This document shows positions 35,409-44,944 of a stretch of DNA of 64,000 nt, in pieces. The notes below the pieces were generated by a model, which did not search any database, was not told the DNA's origin, and worked only from the letters and a program-made list of their open reading frames with translations. Source of the stretch: Amyloporia xantha (taxonomy: Eukaryota; Basidiomycota; Agaricomycetes; Polyporales; Adustoporiaceae); the NCBI GenBank assembly GCA_036971615.1, contig JAYKKR010000004.1, positions 1,860,001 through 1,924,000 on the forward strand, in the 5' to 3' direction. How positions within the stretch are numbered: position 1 is the first letter of the stretch; every line of letters begins with the position of its first letter. A program made the position numbers and the translations under genes.

Positions 35409-36083
35409 CAAGTAGACTACGTCGCGCAGTGAGCGTTCTCCTGGGAATGTTTCTGACGGTCGTTTTCTCACTAGTCCGTCATAGTTCATTTACTCTGCAA
35501 TCGACAATATTGTCAGTTTCTTTGCATCTGGATACAGAGACTATATATATATTACTATAGCTAGCCAAAAGATCTCGTCGAAGCCGATACCATGTCACGA
35601 TCAGTATGCGAGAAACTCTCGGAGTCTTCGCTCTACTATCACGTTTATAAGAAATAATTTCCCCTTAACACGATCGTTTTTTCAATATTCTACTCCATAC
35701 TATTAAGTACATGCAGGGTGCCAGACGCAATAAGATGTGCGCTCCCGGGCGCCCCGCGCCCCATGAGGGCTGAGCTGCAGCGCTGGCACCCCTGGGCGGC
35801 TTTGCCGCCCTTCGAGTACTAGTTTCCTCGGTCTACTGTGCCACAATGCGGCATACCACCCTTTCCCCTACAGGTTCCAGGGCCCTTTAACAAGATTATC
35901 GGTATGAGTCACATTTACGTCGAAGGCTCGCCCATCGCCTCCGTGTCATGAAGACAGCGAAATTTCCATCGTTCAAACCGACCAGCTCTTCAGATAGCCT
36001 TCTAAACATACGTTCACATCATACTACCGTACCAACGGTGGCCTCACAGCAGAGTCTCTGAACCCCTCAAGCCGCAAGTATTC
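35409..36083. other. Convergent intergenic region
   Basis: 675 bp between the stops of the NLR gene and copy 3 of the coiled-coil family. It includes AT-rich and GC-rich patches; no gene seen. Confidence 0.4.
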
Positions 36084-37867
36084 TTATGTATAATCCAATC
36101 CGAGATGGACTGCCTCTCCCGTCAGTTCAGACAACCTCAGAAACGCATCCAAGAGCGCAGGCACGACGAATGGCGTGCAGTGCTCCCGGCGCGTGTCTTT
36201 GAGACTGCCCTCCGCTCGTTCGCGGAGCTGGCGCTCCTCCTGCAGCGCAGCCTCCGCGATACGTCTCGCGTTTTCCTCCTGCTTGAGACTACTTTCTAAT
36301 CGCTCGCGCCGTCGGCGCTCCTCCTCCAGTGCATGCTCAGTAGCACGTCTGGTGCTCAATTCCTGCTCAAGTGTCTCTTTCAATCTGCCCTCTGCTTCGG
36401 CATGCCGTTGCCGCTCCTCCTGCAGCGCGAATTCCGCAAATTCGCCGGCTGTTCGTTTCGTACTTGTTTCTTGCCAAAGTGAAGCCTGCAGCGCAGACTC
36501 CACAGAGTGCCGTGCTTGCAATTCCTCTTCGAGCTCGGCCCGTAGGTCTATGGAAAGAGCTTAATTAATAGAGCACGACGAAGCAGATGGAGTGCACCCT
36601 TGACATACCACTTATGCCTCTTTGCAGGTCGCTCACGAGCTTTTCCCGTAATGAGTTCTCCATGTCGGCGGGATCCTCGGCAGGAATCGATACGCCACGC
36701 AGGATGAAGCCATTGATACACGTGCTCTCGCGCCTCCTCCATTGTGCAATCTCACGTCGAACGTCTCGGAGTTCTTCCTGCATCATGTTGAGGCTCTCGA
36801 ATTGCATTTGATCCCGTAGTCCTATTGGAATCGATATGTCGAGTCCCGTCAAAGAGTCTGCATTTGTGTCTCCCGGTGTTCTTTCGAAAGAAAAAGGCAC
36901 GGTGGGTATCGCCTGGTCGTGTGTAGGAGTAGACATTGTCGCTATGCTCTGTCCCATTCTACAGGGTGGGGCGGTCTATAGGAGGCAGGGAACATCGAAT
37001 AAGTGCGATGTCATGGAACAGTCCACATTTGATTTCACCTGGAACCGCGATGTTTGTGGTGGTGTCGGCATATTCATCGATTCTCTGGGTAGACGAGGTC
37101 CGCGCCCCTCCCAGTATTCCGTATGTTGAGTATGTGGCTGCCTGCGAACGGGGCTGCGGCTACGATCCCTAAACCGTTGTTCGTCGCCACTAAACATCCT
37201 CCGACCCATAATAGAGGAATGACTGGCGCTACTCGAGGACAATGACAGGCGCCGGGTAGGCGAGCATGAGGTGGGAGAAGATACGCCAGGCGCTGACATT
37301 GTTGTAACGTAAGTCGAAGCTAGTCTTCCGCGAGTGGGTGATCGCTCAAAATTGCGATTGATCAGGCAGCCGCTGGTAGGGCAAATGGGCAAAAAAGGCG
37401 ATGAATTGGTGAAGAGGATAAGACTCAATGCAGACGCACTTTTCTCGCAGTTGAATAGTCGCCCTGCGCGTAAACGATGTAGGGTGAGAATAATGCCCTC
37501 GTTCAAAATGATTTGATACTTGCAAGCAATTACGACGGTCTTCCGTTAGCCGCCTCTGATCGCTATGGCCTTGCCTGATTTTCCGGTACAATTTCTAGTC
37601 ATAGAGAGGTATCAGTAAGTTCCATTCAAATACGGTCAAAGAGTGACTTACGCTGCCTCTTGGCGTAAGCCATGTGCATTCTACAATCCCAGACCTCCAT
37701 ATGACATTCAAATGCGGCATCGGAGGCAGCCCAAGGACCTCTAGTTCCTGGTAGAGCTCCTTCAAGTGACCGCAACCTGCAGGATGACAGCCCTTGTGCG
37801 ACTCCCACTTGTGAACGCGGTCTCCCCGGTATTGGAGTCGGAGAGTCAGTTCGACTTCCGGCACCAT
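36084..37867 (-). CDS. Coiled-coil family protein, copy 3 of 3 (unknown family)
   Basis: Function unknown. Exon 1 from 37867 encodes MVPEVELTLRLQYRGDRVHK, WESHKG, HLKELYQELEVLGLPP and WRSGIVECTWLTPRGS, ending at the family's conserved donor (gtaagt). Exon 2 encodes KLYRKIRQGHSDQRRLTED. The middle is Ser/Arg/Pro-rich (SPTRRLSLSSSS; RDRSRSPVRRQ), followed by ELRDVRREIAQWRRREST (matching ELWDVRRQLTALRAREG of copy 1) and a longer coiled coil with at least four ALQEERQ-type blocks. The tail is TPFVVPALLDAFLRLSELTG. Its first exon and upstream region are duplicated at 43.4-44.7 kb. Confidence 0.72.
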
Positions 37868-39240
37868 GATATGCAGCCTGCGCGTGGGTGGGATGCCTGA
37901 CTACTTGCTTGCGGCGTCTTCGTAGGTCGTTCCGCGACTTTGATCGACGTTAGTACGACGAGCGATTTTGGGCCAAGTTGTTGGCAGGACGGTGAGATGG
38001 TCGAGATGCTGTTATAATAACGAGCACGACATGCACGAGCAGTGATTTGATTTATTTGAGGCTTCGATTACCTTGGTAGGAGTATCATGTATGCGCAATG
38101 GCGCCTACACCCTCGGATTGATGCGTGTGGTCATATACATGCCGTCCGATGGTATGGAAGTCGCTGTCGAACTCGTCGAGTTGATCAGTCAGACATCGGA
38201 AGGCCAAGGTCATGTCCCAAGATCATCATGTGCTTGCCAGTCCGTGGCTGTAATCAGGAGCGGAGTGATTTTTTTCAGTGATCCTATGTCGAGTCATGAA
38301 CGTACAACGGATGGATACAAAATGCTGTTTTGCGGTGACAGTGACACCTCATGTTTGACCTCATGGCTCTCGCCAGGGCGTTTGTGTACTGCATTGTGTA
38401 CCATTGGATGACAGATCGACTAGATATGTGCGGTCGGCATGAAATGACGCTGAGAAAGCTGAGGCGCTGGCTGCACGGGGATACCCAATGTACGTACTGA
38501 CCTTCCCAAGGCTGTATACGTAGCATCACATCGCACAAGCCTTCATCCAACAGGAAAGCAATGTCGCCTGAGCAAACAGATATAGCGGCCAGAAAGGCAT
38601 TGGGAATAGTAATCCACGTCTTCTCAAGAAGTTTTCGATAGCCTCGAGCCACAACGTGGATATTGTTCACAGGACACTAATGCAGCCGGTAATTGCGCGG
38701 ACGATATATGGCTATAGCCATATTGACGTTTCTGAGAAGTCGCGCAACGAGGTAAACATCGTGAAGAGAACCACACAGGACGGGGGCCGAAGCCAAGGTC
38801 CGGTTCCCGATCCATTTTCAAGTTGTAGGCCCTAAAATTTGAATTAATGAGAGATGTTCGAGAACAGGAGCAAGAGGACTCGGAGAAGCAGGAGGGGAAT
38901 TTAGTTCTCATAATGTGTGCCTACAGACAGTGCATACGACTTGAAAATGTAGAACAACATTGAGACTTACCGACCAACATCCAACGCAGTCGGCGCTTCC
39001 AGAGTTCGCTGACTGTTCGGAAACGCGTTCGCTGAAGTACAAATACTATGATAAACGAGGTTTGACGCGCATTGATGTGCAAAGGGATTGCGAAATAAAT
39101 GGACATAATCGTTTTCACGATCGATCAGTCCTTCCTGGGCGTCGATCCGAGTCGAGTCCTTGCAGCCGGGTGCAGTCCCATACTCATACTAGTGAAAATG
39201 ATCCGAAATGTATACATTCTTGCCCCGGCACTGCTAAATT
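37811..39240 (+). repeat. Segmental duplication, copy 1
   Basis: Directly repeated at about 43378-44735. The segment starts inside exon 1 of coiled-coil copy 3 (shared start CGCGGTCTCCCCGG) and runs through its upstream region. Small indels distinguish the copies, e.g. a run of about 45 bp around 38130 (TGCGTGTGGTCATATACATG) absent from the other copy. On the minus strand both carry broken frames of a hydrophobic, multi-exon-looking protein (IMSIYFAIPLHINARQTSF; RFRTVSELWKRRLRWMLVG), probably a decayed membrane-protein gene. Confidence 0.85.
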
Positions 39241-39460
39241 GTATATATAACTTCCAGTCAATACGATCGTAGCATCTCAGCGACACCGGCAAGAAATGTT
39301 GTGGGTGTCGAGTAGGGTTATAAGCCTTGCGGTCGTAGGCAATCTCGCGAAAGCTCAACATCTGATACCTTGAACAACAGGCGATGAACCAGTACACCGA
39401 CCCGATTGTGAGTGATGATGCGCCCACCATTAGTGGGAAAGTCAATGGGAAGCCCACGGG
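38300..39460 (-). pseudogene. Decayed hydrophobic-protein gene in duplicated segment
   Basis: Minus-strand fragments with protein-like character: FPLMVGASSLTIGSVYWFIA near 39410-39440, MSIYFAIPLHINARQ and QRTRFRTVSELWKRRLRW near 39000-39110, and a Ser/Cys-rich stretch near 38700-38900. The frames do not join into one clean model. It may be a spliced gene for a basidiomycete-specific multi-pass membrane protein, or a remnant; the second copy is more degraded. Confidence 0.35.
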
Positions 39461-40436
39461 GAGAAGAACACTGTCGATGTCAAGGCTGCGAAGAACAGGT
39501 TAGGTGAGGACGATGGCGACATTCGAAAACTGACTCAACTGGCTCCCCCCGTCGAGCAGGGTGAGGACGAATATGGATGATGGTCATAATGTCTCGGCGT
39601 AGATTATGTGAAGGCTAAAACACTCACTGATGAGGCGTCAATACTCGCGAGCACGTTTGCAGCTCACTCGATTACGCCAGGCAGACCCTCAGCCTCGCCT
39701 TACCATTGCGTCTGCCAACGCCCAGCTCGACTCACAAGTCTCGGAGATGCAGAAGCTGGGCGATGAGCTCCAGAACTATTGATGAAGTGAAGGAGAAAGT
39801 GAAGGATGGCGCAAGGGGAGCGACTGAGAATGCAGAGAGCGGACGTAGAAAAGCCTGTGAGAGCAGGTAAGGACGAGGTAGAAGACGGAAGGCCCGTAGG
39901 ACTGGGACGTCACACTGGAACGCCATTGTCTGACCCAGGCTCGCCACCTAGACCAATATGAATTATCCTGCTCTTTGTACCCAATACGAGGCAGCTCGCG
40001 GATGCACACATCGAAAGACTGTCTGAAGGAATGGGAGGGGTGGTGGGAGCATATGCGTAGGCCAACAGTGTCTCAGGCCTCATAGCGTGCGAGCCACGGC
40101 GGGACTACAATCAGCGAAGTTTCGACTGTATGATGTGTCTCTCGTTCCCTCCAACCTGTGTGCATCTGATTAGCGGAAGTGCATGGATTGAGTGGAAGAC
40201 GGCACAGATCATCCGTAATCGAGCGAAGCAGAAATACGGGAGTAGCATTTGCAGAAAACGAAGGCCATGACATGAGGGTAAAATTGGTAGTGTACACGGA
40301 ACCGATAGCAATGAGAGCAGATACCACAGTGAGAGCGATAGGGAGCGGCGCAGACATACATCGCACGACCGCGGAAGGGAGCGGAGGAGAGTGTGAAACG
40401 ACAAGGCGAATGGGAACGTGACCATCAAGTTTTCTG
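39460..40436. other. Intergenic region with coiled-coil-like coding remnants
   Basis: Plus-strand pieces look like a broken coiled-coil coding sequence: SANAQLDSQVSEMQKLGDEL followed by a stop, then in another frame IDEVKEKVKDGARGATENAE (39690-39860). No complete gene can be built. The rest holds nothing recognised. Confidence 0.35.
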
Positions 40437-41210
40437 TTATGCCTCGATGACGCATTTCGAAACTGCAGAACATAGTATATGACCATCAATAAACATGTTC
40501 AACAGTCGATACATCCCAAGGCCACACGTACCAAAAGTGGAGCTTAGCGCATTAGATTCATGTGCCATTTCGCCAATAACCTCAATATCAGCCATCTCCT
40601 CCTCCTCATCCTCCTCGTCCTCCTCGTCCTCCTCATCCTCATCCTCCTCCTCTTCACTATCTTGATCATCGCCGTGATCACTCTGTTCTTCTTCCTCATC
40701 GTACGCATCCTTCACTAGTGTATCCTCATCCCAGTCTCCCTCCACATACGACTGGGAATCATCATCACCCCCTTCCCACGCATGCGCCCACTTGCTTTCC
40801 TCTTGACGGTCGTATTCGTCGTCTTCAGCGGAAAATCCGCACAGTTCGCCATCCCAAGGCGTGTATGTGCCGTCATCATAGCGATACCATTGCGGAGGGT
40901 CGTCGGTCTGCAAATATGTGACAAGCCGATTTCCCGTTTCGATGGGCGGTAATTCGGAACGGATTACTTCTCGCGGAGGATATCTCCTATGCCTGTAGTC
41001 GACATAGATGCCAAAAACCAGCGCAAGCACGTCGCCATCCCAGCAGCACAATACATCGGTGATACCGCTTTTCAGGCCGATGTAACTGGACGCAGCTAGG
41101 AAGAGACGTTCCTCCGTGACATTCTGCTCTTTAGTGACTCGGAGTTTCATCTTCTTGGCAAATTGAACGGCATACTCATGACGAAGCGGCCATCCGAGAA
41201 CCCAGGTCAT
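40437..41210 (-). CDS. Acidic-tailed protein of unknown function
   Basis: Not recognised. The start at 41210 (MTWVLGWPLRHEYAVQFAKK) is preferred over an in-frame upstream ATG at 41285 because the upstream part is low-complexity. A compact N-terminal region (ERLFLAASSYIGLKSGITDV, ALVFGIYVDYRHRRY, YRYDDGTYTPWDGE) is followed by about 60 residues almost entirely Asp/Glu. A 69-nt in-frame intron (gtacgt..tgcag, about 40458-40527) probably joins SSTF to VSKCVIEA before the stop. The acidic tail suggests a protein- or histone-binding role, but this is inference. Neighbour: divergent from the PD-(D/E)XK-like gene. Confidence 0.65.
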   Translation of the reverse strand: MTWVLGWPLRHEYAVQFAKKMKLRVTKEQNVTEERLFLAASSYIGLKSGITDVLCCWDGDVLALVFGIYVDYRHRRYPPREVIRSELPPIETGNRLVTYLQTDDPPQWYRYDDGTYTPWDGELCGFSAEDDEYDRQEESKWAHAWEGGDDDSQSYVEGDWDEDTLVKDAYDEEEEQSDHGDDQDSEEEEDEDEEDEEDEEDEEEEMADIEVIGEMAHESNALSSTFGTCGLGMYRLLNMFIDGHILCSAVSKCVIEA

Positions 41211-41582
41211 TTTGTGCGAAGACAGATGATGGAGAGATGGCGGTGGAGGAATGATTGTATGTTCGTGGCGGGTTGATTTGATCACTTATAAGACAATTGA
41301 ACCAAGGGCCAGTTACGTAAGCGAATGGCCGCGATCTGGCCAGATCTTGCCAAGGTCGTTACCGGTACCTTGTTCTTGCCTTGAAATGTCGAACAAAGAT
41401 CCCTTATTATAGTTCAAGTTTATCGTGTTCTTCTTGTGTTCTTCCATTGATTATCGCTCATTGATCACTGTTTCCACAGTTCATTCAATTTTCTCTTCGG
41501 TGTGGCCACGAAGGAATCTGGAATCAGATATAAAGGCTTTTCGGAGCAAGTTCAATAATGTCATACACCCTGCCCATTCGAC

Positions 41583-43285
41583 ATGGATCCGGCTCATAAA
41601 CTTGAACTGGACATCTGCCAGGCATACGCAGCCAACTTCCTCCTTCATAATCCTAGCGGTCTTGAGTGCCACTTTTATAGTTATTGGACACTCGCTTTTT
41701 ATGGTTTCTTTCCAGGTGGACGGCGGACTACATACGTAGGGCCACAGTATGCGTTGACATATAAGCAACTGTTGGACGATGGCAGCAAAATCAAAAAGAT
41801 CAAGATTCCTGACTTTGTTCTACTCTTCTTGGATGGCATCCGTGGTATCCCTCATGGGATCGACTCCATGGACAAAGTTACCAATCATACTGAAATGGGG
41901 CAGTACTTTCAAGGTAATTGTGTCATCAAGGACAACAGTATAATCGCAATTTGTGAGGTCAAGAGTCTTCCACTCCTAACCGAAGACCTCCAAGGCGACG
42001 CGTTCAGGAAACACTTTAAAGATGGCATGGAGATGAAACGAAGCGAAGCTATCTACCATCTTTACATCCAGTTGAGGTTGTATCACTCGTTGCACCAGGC
42101 TGATGGTATTGTGGCTATTGCATGTGTCGGGACCGAATTTTCTTGGGCCAATTGCGAGCGTGACGATGTTCCGCCGCTCTCCACCCATGCCGACGCCACA
42201 TATCTCCCTCCCAAGGGTGCTGGTCAATCGAGCAGCCTTAACTTGTGGTCTCGATTTGAAGATGTTGGGACAACGTCGTGGGTGTTATCTGTCCCGTGTG
42301 TACTTCTCTCGTAACGTCTATCTTGCAGGAGACTACGTCCTCAAAGCTCTCTGGCCCCGCCGTGAGTCTCTTCGCGTTGAGTTCCACTACCACGATTCAA
42401 TCTGACAGCTTTCCAGACCGCAGTACGGTCAGCAAAGGAGTGTCCGCAGTGGAAACCGTCCTGCTGGGAGCGGGTGAGTTCACGCTGTGAGACGTCCCAG
42501 GCTGAAATAACTTAGACCGCCGGCAGTGCGACTGGCAGGACAAATCAGGTGCCAGCATCTCTCGTTCGCCCGCGAATCCCACCTCCCGTTGCAAACCCTA
42601 CCACCTCTAATCAACAACTTGAAAGCGGAGCAACTACTCGCCGTGCTTCGTGGGATCGACAGACCAAGGTACTACCTGTCTCGCCAGGGCATCCCACTGA
42701 TAGTGGTGCTAGAAAGTAAGAAATCAGAAGGGTTCTTTCAACCCCGCTACCCTTCATATTTATCACATGCATTTTTGCAGAAAGAAAACGAAGGCGACCA
42801 CTTCTTCCGCACGAGTGACGACATCTCCAGTTGCTTCCGGTTCGTCAAGACCTCAAGGTGACAGCGTGTACGTTAGGAGAACTCTCCTTATGAATGCGTG
42901 AAACATCAATCGTGCTGATTGTAATATTTCTAGGATTGACAAGGGTGAAGGCAAAGATAAGAGCAAGAGCAAGAGTAAAAGCAAGAGCAAAGGCAAGGCC
43001 AAGATTAAAGATAATGGAAAGGGAAAGGGAAAGGCTCCTGAAAAGGTGGCTGCATCAAGGAAGGAGTCATCTTTTACGACGGACTCATCAATGGGTTCTC
43101 CTCCTGCTGCACCAGAAGAATCGTTCGTGCCATTTCATTATTATTAATCTATCCACGATCTTGACCGAGTTGAATACAGGATCGAATGGTCTCCATGGCT
43201 GCCATGGACAGCTCCAGACTCACAACCCGAGAAAGCCAAAATGCTAGACGCCATCCGGAGGTGGAATCCGACGCGAGTGTTCTGA
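41583..43285 (+). CDS. PD-(D/E)XK nuclease-like protein with Lys/Ser-rich tail
   Basis: The start at 41583 opens a 240-residue exon. KIPDFVLLFLDG followed 50 residues on by SIIAICEVKSLP matches the PD..(D/E)xK pattern of restriction-endonuclease-like folds, with a helical IYHLYIQLRLYHSLHQADG and a strand GIVAIACVGTEF after it. Downstream, several short exons (introns near 42300, 42365, 42477, 42720, 42870 and 43125) encode a disordered tail: QVPASLVRPRIPPPV, KSKSKSKSKGKAKIKDNGKG, KAPEKVAASRKESSF, and a last exon WSPWLPWTAPDSQPEKAKML, DAIRRWNPTRVF. Some junction phases in the tail are unresolved. Activity is inferred from the motif only; many such fold proteins are not active nucleases. Confidence 0.6.
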
Positions 43286-43377
43286 CGTATATCGGGATCG
43301 GTCTCTCGTCGACAAGCAAGAATCGGAGGAGTTATGCAGATGTAATTGTGTTTCATCAATTTATACTTGTGCGAATT

Positions 43378-43430
43378 TGCGGACGCGGTCTCCCCGGTAT
43401 TGGAGTCGGAGAGTCAGCTCGACTTCCGAC
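43378..43430 (-). pseudogene. Beheaded 5' fragment of the coiled-coil family
   Basis: Reads SEVELTLRLQYRGDRV on the minus strand, as copy 3, with the start codon mutated to ATC and no continuation into WESHK. It is a duplication by-product rather than a gene. Confidence 0.7.
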
Positions 43431-44735
43431 ACGATCGTATGCAGCCGGCGCTTGAGTGGGATGCCTGTCTACTTGCTTGCGGCGTCTTTGTAGGTCGTTC
43501 CGCGACTTTGATCGACGTTAGTACGACGAGTGATCTTGGGCCAAGTGGTTAGTAGGGCTGTTAGATGGTCGACATCCTGTTATGATAACGAGCACGACAT
43601 GCACAAGCAGCGATTTGATTAGTCTGAGGCTTCGACTTCGCCTGGTAGGAGTATTATGTATGCACAATGGTGCTTACACCCTCGGATTGATGTCATATTC
43701 GAACTCGTCAAGTTGATAAGTCAAACAGAAGGCTAAGGTCATGTCCCAAGATCGTCGTGTGCTTGTCCGTTCGCGGCTGTAATCAGGGGCTGAGTGATTT
43801 TTTCAATGATCCTATGTCGAGTGATGAACGTACAACGGATGGATACAAAATGCTGTTTTACGGTGACAGCGATGGCGCAGCTGAGAAGCGATTGGAAATG
43901 ACACCTCATGTTTGACCTCATGGCTCTCGCCAGGGCGTTTGTATACTGCACGGTGGATCATTGTATGGCATATCCATTTAGACATGTGCGATCGGCATAC
44001 AGTGACGCTGAGAAAGCTGAGGCGCTGGCTTTCCCAAGGCTGTATATGTAGCATCACATCGCACAAGCCTTCATCCAACAGGAAAGCAACGGCACCTCAG
44101 CAAACGAAGATAGCGGCCAGAAACGCGTCGGGATGTTAAAGCACGTCTTCTCAAGAAGTTTTTGATGGCCTCGAGCCACAACGCAGATGCTGCTCACAGA
44201 CCGCAAATGCAGCCGGCATCTGCACGGACGATATATGGCTACAGCCTTGCTGACGTTTCTGGGAAGTTGCGCAACGAGGCAAACATCGTGAACAGAACCA
44301 CACAAGACGGGGGCAGAAGCCAAGATCCGACTCGCGGCCCGTGTTCAAGTTGTACGCCTTAAAATTTGAATCAATGAGCGTCATTCGAGAACAGGAGCAA
44401 GAGAACTCGGAGAAGCAGGAAAGGAGTTTATTTCTCATGATGCGTGCATGCATCTAATTTGAGGATGTGGAACAACATTGAGACTTACCAACCAACACGA
44501 TAGTCAACGCAGTTGGCGTCTCCGGAGTTCGCTGCCTCTCGGAGACGTGTTCGCAGAAATACAAATACTAAACGAGGTTTGAATTTGATGCACTGATGTA
44601 CAAAGGGACTGCGAAATGTATGGTCATAATCGTTTTCACGATCAATCAGTCTTTCCTCGGCGTCGATCCAGTCCTTGCAGCTGCGTCCGGTCCCATACTT
44701 GTACTAGTGTATTCTTGCGCAGGCACTGCTAAATT
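43378..44735 (+). repeat. Segmental duplication, copy 2
   Basis: Direct repeat of 37811-39240. The first 50 bp correspond to the 5' end of coiled-coil copy 3 in the same orientation, but the ATG reads ATC here and the remainder of the gene is missing. The segment also contains an extra about 25-bp stretch (near 43872) not in copy 1. It ends about 200 bp before the 3' end of the aldo-keto reductase gene. Confidence 0.85.
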
Positions 44736-44944
44736 GGAACGGACCTGCATGTTAAATGACCACAATACAATGCGATCAACAAGCTCGCTGTATTTCTGGT
44801 CGGATTCGACGACAGTGAAGCACCAGATCAATAGCAGACCTGCAAGCGAGTCTGTCCTACAAATCGAAGAGCGCACAGAGGTCCCAGTCCACAGGGTGCA
44901 CAGCCCCACAGTAGAGAAGTTATGCAACATCCATAGCCTATGCT

